From Inquilinus sp052078665 (lineage in GTDB: Bacteria; Pseudomonadota; Alphaproteobacteria; DSM-16000; Inquilinaceae): a stretch of DNA of 64,000 nt. The translations under genes and the position numbers were made by a program. Shown piece by piece: positions 57,462 to 64,000 of this stretch. Location of the stretch: contig NZ_JBQJIK010000019.1 in NCBI RefSeq assembly GCF_052078665.1, positions 1-64,000 on the forward strand, in the 5' to 3' direction. Position 1 is the stretch's first letter; every line of letters begins with the position of its first letter. Below the pieces are notes generated by a model that worked only from the letters and a program-made list of their open reading frames with translations, made no database searches and was not told the DNA's origin.

Positions 57462-57503
57462 GCTGAATGCGATCTGAACATTCAATTGGAACGCTGAATG
57501 CGA
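57462..57503. promoter_or_regulatory. Direct and inverted repeats between LysR and aldo-keto reductase genes
   Basis: GCTGAATGCGA occurs twice (57462-57472 and 57493-57503), starts 31 bases apart, about three helix turns. CATTCA at 57479-57484 is the inverse of TGAATG within each copy. This is a likely multi-site LysR operator. Confidence 0.7.
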
Positions 57504-57542
57504 CACCGCCATCTTTCATGTCGGACTTGAAGGAGCAAACCG

Positions 57543-58568
57543 ATGAGTGAGACCAACGGCCGCACGCATCTGCCGACACGGCGCTTCGGCACCACCGACA
57601 TGGCGATCACCCGGGTCGGCTTTGGCGCCTGGGCGATCGGCGGCGCCGGCTGGGCCGCGGCCTGGGGCGAGCAGGACGACGACGCCTCGGTGGCGGCGAT
57701 CCGCCACGCCGCCGAGGTCGGCATCAACTGGATCGACACCGCGGCGGTGTACGGCCTCGGCCATTCCGAGGAGATCGTCGGCCGCGCCCTGCGCGAGATC
57801 CCGGCCGACAAGCGGCCCTATGTCTTCACCAAGGGCGGCCTGATCTGGGACGAGGCCGACCGCACCGCCGTGCCGAAGCGTGTCGGCGCCCCGGCCAGCC
57901 TGCGGCGCGAGGTCGAGGCCTCGCTGCGCCGGCTCGGGGTCGAGCGCATCGACCTGTACCAGCTGCACTGGCCGGCCGAGGACGGCACGTCGATCGAGAC
58001 CCTGTGGCAGACCTTCCTCGACCTGAAGGCGGAAGGGAAGGTGCGGGCCATCGGCCTGTCCAACCACAATGTCGAGCTGCTGGTGCGGGCCGAGGCGGTC
58101 GGCCATGTCGACACGCTGCAGCCGCCCTTCTCGGCGATCCGCCGCGATATTGGGGCGTCGGAGCTGCCCTGGTGCGCGAAGCACGAAACCGGCGTCATCG
58201 TCTACAGCCCGATGCAGTCCGGTCTCCTGACCGGCGCCTTCACGGCGGAGCGGGCAGCGGCGCTGCCGAAGGACGACTGGCGCTCGCGCTCGCCGCACTT
58301 CACCGGCGACGGCCTGGCCCGCAACCTGGCGCTGGCCGCGGCGCTGAAGCCGGTGGCGGCGCGCCATGGCTCCTCGGTCGCCGCCGTGGCGGTGGCCTGG
58401 ACCCTGGCCTGGCCGGCGGTCACCGCCGCCATCGTCGGCGCCCGCAGCCCCGAGCAGGTCGATGGCTGGCTCGACGCCGCGAGGCTGGAGCTGACGCCGG
58501 AGGATGTCCAGGAGATCGCCGCCGCGATCGAGAGCACCGGCGCCGGCACCGGGCCGGTGCGGCCGTAA
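57543..58568 (+). CDS. Aldo/keto reductase
   Basis: A 341-residue NADPH-dependent reductase. The catalytic tetrad is visible: D and Y in NWIDTAAVYGLGHSEE, K in YVFTKGGL, H in LYQLHWP. The NADPH-binding sequence is AAIVGARSPEQVDGWLDAARLELT. It is probably controlled by the divergent LysR protein through the repeats between them. It ends with a terminator. The substrate is unknown. Confidence 0.92.
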   Translation: MSETNGRTHLPTRRFGTTDMAITRVGFGAWAIGGAGWAAAWGEQDDDASVAAIRHAAEVGINWIDTAAVYGLGHSEEIVGRALREIPADKRPYVFTKGGLIWDEADRTAVPKRVGAPASLRREVEASLRRLGVERIDLYQLHWPAEDGTSIETLWQTFLDLKAEGKVRAIGLSNHNVELLVRAEAVGHVDTLQPPFSAIRRDIGASELPWCAKHETGVIVYSPMQSGLLTGAFTAERAAALPKDDWRSRSPHFTGDGLARNLALAAALKPVAARHGSSVAAVAVAWTLAWPAVTAAIVGARSPEQVDGWLDAARLELTPEDVQEIAAAIESTGAGTGPVRP

Positions 58569-58580
58569 CGGGTTTGCGTG

Positions 58581-58610
58581 GACCGGGTTCGCCTCCGGGC
58601 GGACCCGGTC
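58581..58610 (+). terminator. Terminator between aldo-keto reductase and MOSC gene
   Basis: A 13-base-pair stem with one G-T pair (GACCGGGTTCGCC/GGCGGACCCGGTC), TCCG loop. It overlaps the last two bases of the convergent MOSC gene's stop, so it serves both. Confidence 0.8.
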
Positions 58611-59367
58611 ACTCGACCGTCAGCGCATCCCCTTCGGCGATCCGGCCGCCGGCCAGGACCTCGGCGTAGATGCCGCAGTCGGCATGGCCGAAGCCGCTGA
58701 TCAAGGCCTTGGGGATGTTCAGGTCGCGCTCGCCGGTCGCCGGGTTGACGTTGATGGCGGCGCAGCGGGTGATCCGTGAGACGACCTTGAGCCGCACCGG
58801 CCCGATCGCCAGCTCGCGGCCGATCCAGTCGAACTCCGCCCAGGCCGGCAGGCCGTCGAGAATGAGGTTGCCGCGGAAGCGCCGCGGGTCGACCGGGGCT
58901 CGCGTCACCCGCTCGATGTCCTTCACCGACGCCAGGTTGATCAGCGAGACCAGCTTCTCCGGCTTGTCGGTGAAGGCGATGCCGGGGGCGGAGACGATCT
59001 TCACCGCGCCGCGCTGGTCCTTCATGAAGGCGTTCAGGAACTGGTTGATCAGCTCCTGCCCGATCGGCATCGACAGCAGCCCGCGCGCCACCTGCTTGCC
59101 GTCCCGCTTCAGCGTCAGCGCCTCGGTGGCGTCGTCATAGTCGATGCCCAGCAGCGCCAGCCGCTCGTCGGTCATCCGCTGCAGGAATTGCCGCTTCGGC
59201 TGCCAGCTCGGCGCCGTCGGGTCGCATTGGCTGGCGCCATGGACGATGGCGAAGCGCCGGTCGTGCGGCAGCGTCTCGCCGGCGGCGAGATCCGTGGCGG
59301 CCAGTTTCTGCCCGGCCAGGCCCTTGACGGGATAGCGGTACAGGTCGACGAGGCGGGCGGCGGTCAT
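58609..59367 (-). CDS. MOSC-domain protein
   Basis: A 252-residue protein: N-terminal MOSC_N beta-barrel part (LVDLYRYPVKGLAGQKL) and MOSC core (RFRGNLILDGLPAWAEFDWIGRELAIG, VSRITRCAAINVNPATGERDLNIP). The cysteine in TRCAAIN is the conserved molybdenum-site residue of the family. It may be a molybdopterin-dependent reductase or sulfur carrier. No redox partner is nearby. Confidence 0.88.
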   Translation of the reverse strand: MTAARLVDLYRYPVKGLAGQKLAATDLAAGETLPHDRRFAIVHGASQCDPTAPSWQPKRQFLQRMTDERLALLGIDYDDATEALTLKRDGKQVARGLLSMPIGQELINQFLNAFMKDQRGAVKIVSAPGIAFTDKPEKLVSLINLASVKDIERVTRAPVDPRRFRGNLILDGLPAWAEFDWIGRELAIGPVRLKVVSRITRCAAINVNPATGERDLNIPKALISGFGHADCGIYAEVLAGGRIAEGDALTVE

Positions 59368-59547
59368 GGCGGGTCTCGGGTTCCGGGCAAAAACCCTAGC
59401 GCGTTATGGCCAGCAGAAACAATCAGCGCGCCGAGGATCGCCGCTATGCGCGATTGGGACCTTGAGACGGCCTTGGCCCCGCCTTTGCCGCCGTCAATCT
59501 GTGAGATATGCTCGGGAAACCACTTGCCGGGATGGCCTATTTTGAAT

Positions 59548-60117
59548 ATGCCGATTTCCTCCTCCGCAGAGACACGGATTGCACTCACTTACCGTCTCGA
59601 CAGATCCGACTATATCGAATTCAGCCTCTTTTGTCTGAGTCGGACAGAGGTAAAGATTCGGGGGAGGAAGAAATTCGCTAGAAGCTTTGTGATTTGGCTC
59701 CTTGTTGGCTTGGCATTGTTTGCTGTGATGAGCGATAGTGTGGTTGGGCCTGTTCCGCGTTCTACTATTCTGTATATTTCCTTCGGAATATTCCTGATCT
59801 GCGTACCTTACTTGGTGTTTCGGAAGCACTTTCAGCGTCGCTCGATCCAGCGCACCATCGGTTCCGACCCCGGCGCGACGTTCGAAGGGCAGGTGGACCT
59901 TGTCCTGGATGACCAGGGCGTCGATTGCCGCTCCGACGGGAGCCATTCGTTGATGGAATGGCGAGCCTTTCGCCGGGTCGAGGAAACCCCGACGCATATA
60001 TTCCTGCTGATCAGCGACCTTCAGGCTCTGATTATTCCGAAGCGTGACCTCAGTGTCGAACTGGCGTCCGAGATCGTCCGGTTTTCGGCGGAGCGCATGG
60101 CGTTGAGCGGCGGCTGA
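59548..60117 (+). CDS. YcxB-like membrane protein
   Basis: A 189-residue protein of unknown function. Two membrane helices (SFVIWLLVGLALFAVMSD; ILYISFGIFLICVPYLVF) separate an N-terminal tail from a cytoplasmic YcxB-like domain (VDLVLDDQGVDCRSDGSHSLMEWRAFRRVEETPTHIFLLISDLQALIIPKRDL). The N-terminal half uses noticeably more A/T-ending codons than the neighbours, suggesting acquisition. The start at 59548 fits the family; the frame is open upstream over the divergent MOSC promoter. Confidence 0.7.
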   Translation: MPISSSAETRIALTYRLDRSDYIEFSLFCLSRTEVKIRGRKKFARSFVIWLLVGLALFAVMSDSVVGPVPRSTILYISFGIFLICVPYLVFRKHFQRRSIQRTIGSDPGATFEGQVDLVLDDQGVDCRSDGSHSLMEWRAFRRVEETPTHIFLLISDLQALIIPKRDLSVELASEIVRFSAERMALSGG

Positions 60118-60171
60118 GACCAGGCTGTCGCGACACGATCACCACTGCCGGCCCGAAGGTCTCCGACGGCC

Positions 60172-60200
60172 CTTGTTGCCGCCGGGCCACACCCCTACAT
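60172..60200 (+). promoter_or_regulatory. Heat-shock (RpoH-type) promoter candidate for clpB
   Basis: CTTG at 60172-60175 and CCTACAT at 60194-60200, separated by 18 bases, match the alphaproteobacterial RpoH format CTTG-N17/18-CYTATNT with one -10 change. It lies about 95 bases before the clpB start. Confidence 0.6.
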
Positions 60201-60294
60201 CAGTCCTGCATCCTCCCGGATCGCACATGACGTGGATCAAGGCGGGGTCGGGCTTCGAGCAAGACGACCGCGCCGGACAGCGGAGACTAGACGT

Positions 60295-62904
<2,610 letters not shown>

Positions 62905-62917
62905 TCGACCGGACGGG

Positions 62918-62943
62918 AAGGGGTGCTTCGGCGCCCCTTTTCC
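62918..62943 (+). terminator. Terminator after clpB
   Basis: AAGGGGTGC/GCGCCCCTT, nine pairs (one G-T), with UUCG tetraloop, then TTCC. It abuts the stop of the convergent LysR gene. Confidence 0.85.
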
Positions 62944-63848
62944 TACACCGTGATCTCGAAGACGAAGTCGAGGAAGGCGCGCACCCGGGCCGGGGGCAGG
63001 CCGCGCGAGCGGTGATAGGCGTAGACCGGGAAGCGCTCGTCCGACCAGTCGGGCAGCAGCCGGACCAGCCGGCCGGAGGCCAGCAGGTCGCGCACGCTGA
63101 ACTCCAGCGGCTGGCCGATGCCCTGTCCGCCCAGCAGGGCGCCGATCAGGCTGCCGGAATCGTTCACCGTCAGCCGGCCCCGCACCGGGACCGACAGCAC
63201 CTCGGCCTTGCGCCGGAACTCCCACTCATAGGGCCGGCCGGTGGCGGCTTCCCTGACCAGCACGCATTCATGGCCGTCCCGCACCAGCTCGTCGGGATGC
63301 TGCGGCCGGCCGCGCCGGGCCACGTAGTCGGGCGCGGCGCAGGTCAGCACCCGGGTCTCCAGCAGCAGCTTGCTGTTCAGGCCTGAGGGTTCGGGCTCGC
63401 CGAAGCGCAGGGCGATGTCGAAGCCCTCGGCCACCAGGTCGCCGATGCGGTCGCGCACCACCAGCTCCAGCTCGATCTCCGGATGGCGCGCCATGAAGCC
63501 GGCCAGGCGCGGGGCCAGGACGGAGTGGCCGAAGGCGGCGTCGGCATTGACCCGCAGCCGGCCGCGCACCGCGGTGGCGCCGCCCGACGCCTCGGCCGCC
63601 CGCTCCTCGATGCCGGTCAGGTGCGGCATCACCCCGTCGTAGAAGCGGCGGCCTTCCTCGGTCAGCGTGATCGCCCGCGGCGTGCGGTCGAACAGGCGCA
63701 CGCCCAGCCGCGCCTCCAGCCGGGCGACGGCGCGGCTGACGCCGGACTGGGTCAGCCCCAGGCTGTCGGCGGCCCGCACGAAGCTGCCGGCCTCGACCAC
63801 CGCAGCCACGGCGCTGATGCCGCTCAGCAGGCGGCCGTCGAAGGCCAT
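62943..63848 (-). CDS. LysR family regulator (divergent from SDR)
   Basis: A 301-residue regulator: HTH at GISAVAAVVEAGSFVRAADSLGLTQSGVSRAVARLEARLGVRLFDRTPR, effector domain with FDIALRFGEPEPSGLNSKLLLETRVLTCAAPDYVARRGRP and C-terminal VYAYHRSRGLPPARVRAFLDF, typical of the AaeR/DsdC-like group. Start 63848 (ATG) has GGAG nine bases upstream; a GTG two codons earlier is possible. It probably controls the divergent SDR gene. Confidence 0.9.
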   Translation of the reverse strand: MAFDGRLLSGISAVAAVVEAGSFVRAADSLGLTQSGVSRAVARLEARLGVRLFDRTPRAITLTEEGRRFYDGVMPHLTGIEERAAEASGGATAVRGRLRVNADAAFGHSVLAPRLAGFMARHPEIELELVVRDRIGDLVAEGFDIALRFGEPEPSGLNSKLLLETRVLTCAAPDYVARRGRPQHPDELVRDGHECVLVREAATGRPYEWEFRRKAEVLSVPVRGRLTVNDSGSLIGALLGGQGIGQPLEFSVRDLLASGRLVRLLPDWSDERFPVYAYHRSRGLPPARVRAFLDFVFEITV

Positions 63849-63864
63849 GAGCACGACTCCCAGT

Positions 63865-63877
63865 CATCAAAATGATG
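63865..63877. promoter_or_regulatory. Candidate LysR operator between LysR and SDR genes
   Basis: CATCA-AAA-TGATG, a perfect five-base-arm repeat 16 bases from the LysR start and about 83 bases from the SDR start, fitting T-N11-A spacing. Confidence 0.55.
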
Positions 63878-63960
63878 TCCACTATGCGCTCGTGTCGCGA
63901 CGGGTCAAGCCATAGGGTCCCCGGCAGCGGCGATCGGCGCCGCAGCTGAAGGAGATCCCT

Positions 63961-64000
63961 ATGGAAGGCAAAGTCATCGCCGTCACCGGCGCGTCGAGCG
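63961..64000 (+). CDS. Short-chain dehydrogenase/reductase, N-terminal fragment
   Basis: Only 13 codons are inside the window: MEGKVIAVTGASS carries the start of the SDR NAD(P)-binding motif TGxxxGIG. A strong AAGGAGA site precedes the ATG. The rest lies beyond the right edge. A LysR regulator is divergently placed. Confidence 0.75.
   Translation, partial: MEGKVIAVTGASS

Overview
The window is a GC-rich bacterial chromosome segment. It is most likely from an alphaproteobacterium of the Rhodospirillales/Azospirillales type; an Inquilinus-like genome is my guess and is not proven. The evidence is an MmcB family protein, a MucR-related protein, an FzlA-type glutathione-transferase fold, a complex I NDUFA9-type reductase, an alphaproteobacterial GTTC-N7-GTTC LexA-type site, and third-position G/C codon use throughout. 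No phage, insertion sequence or CRISPR array is visible. Most of the window is ordinary chromosome with a few accessory patches.

Layout. 1-7.3 kb: the 5' end of a type I secretion ABC exporter, mmcB, a LacI-family regulator with a perfect palindrome upstream, and two large calcium-binding RTX proteins. 7.4-15.5 kb: an unknown gene under a LexA-like box, an IalB-type periplasmic protein, rlmN, a three-gene unknown membrane/exported cassette, yghU, a third RTX protein, an orphan ModA-like binding protein, a cold-shock gene and a MucR-like protein without its zinc finger. 15.6-23.5 kb: acnA, a hydrolase, an exported phytase-like esterase, VOC and AraC genes, and creD. 23.6-26.7 kb: two secreted Ca2+-dependent PI-PLC/ricin-lectin paralogues that share a palindromic operator.

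26.8-35.1 kb: the System I cytochrome c maturation genes ccmAB and ccmCDEFGHI, split by a RelE/ParE toxin-antitoxin pair and a SET-domain gene. 35.3-39.4 kb: a basic/polar amino acid ABC importer with two tandem binding proteins. 39.4-46 kb: a GNAT acetyltransferase, a CBS protein, a DUF1328 membrane protein, a HigBA-type toxin-antitoxin pair beside tRNA-Ala(CGC), an NDUFA9-like reductase, an esterase, a GT-C glycosyltransferase and an ABM monooxygenase. 46-52.1 kb: gltD-gltB glutamate synthase. 52-64 kb: redox and regulator genes (FAD oxidoreductase, tautomerase/LysR, fzlA, nitroreductase, LysR/aldo-keto reductase, MOSC), a YcxB-like protein, clpB with a heat-shock-like promoter, and a LysR/SDR divergent pair cut by the right edge.

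The themes are export of calcium-binding surface proteins through a type I system, secretion of lipid/glycan-targeting enzymes, cytochrome c biogenesis, nitrogen assimilation (amino acid uptake and glutamate synthase), and several regulator-target pairs with visible inverted repeats. Coordinates, motifs and inverted repeats were read by eye. Family assignments come from recognised motifs, without database searches.
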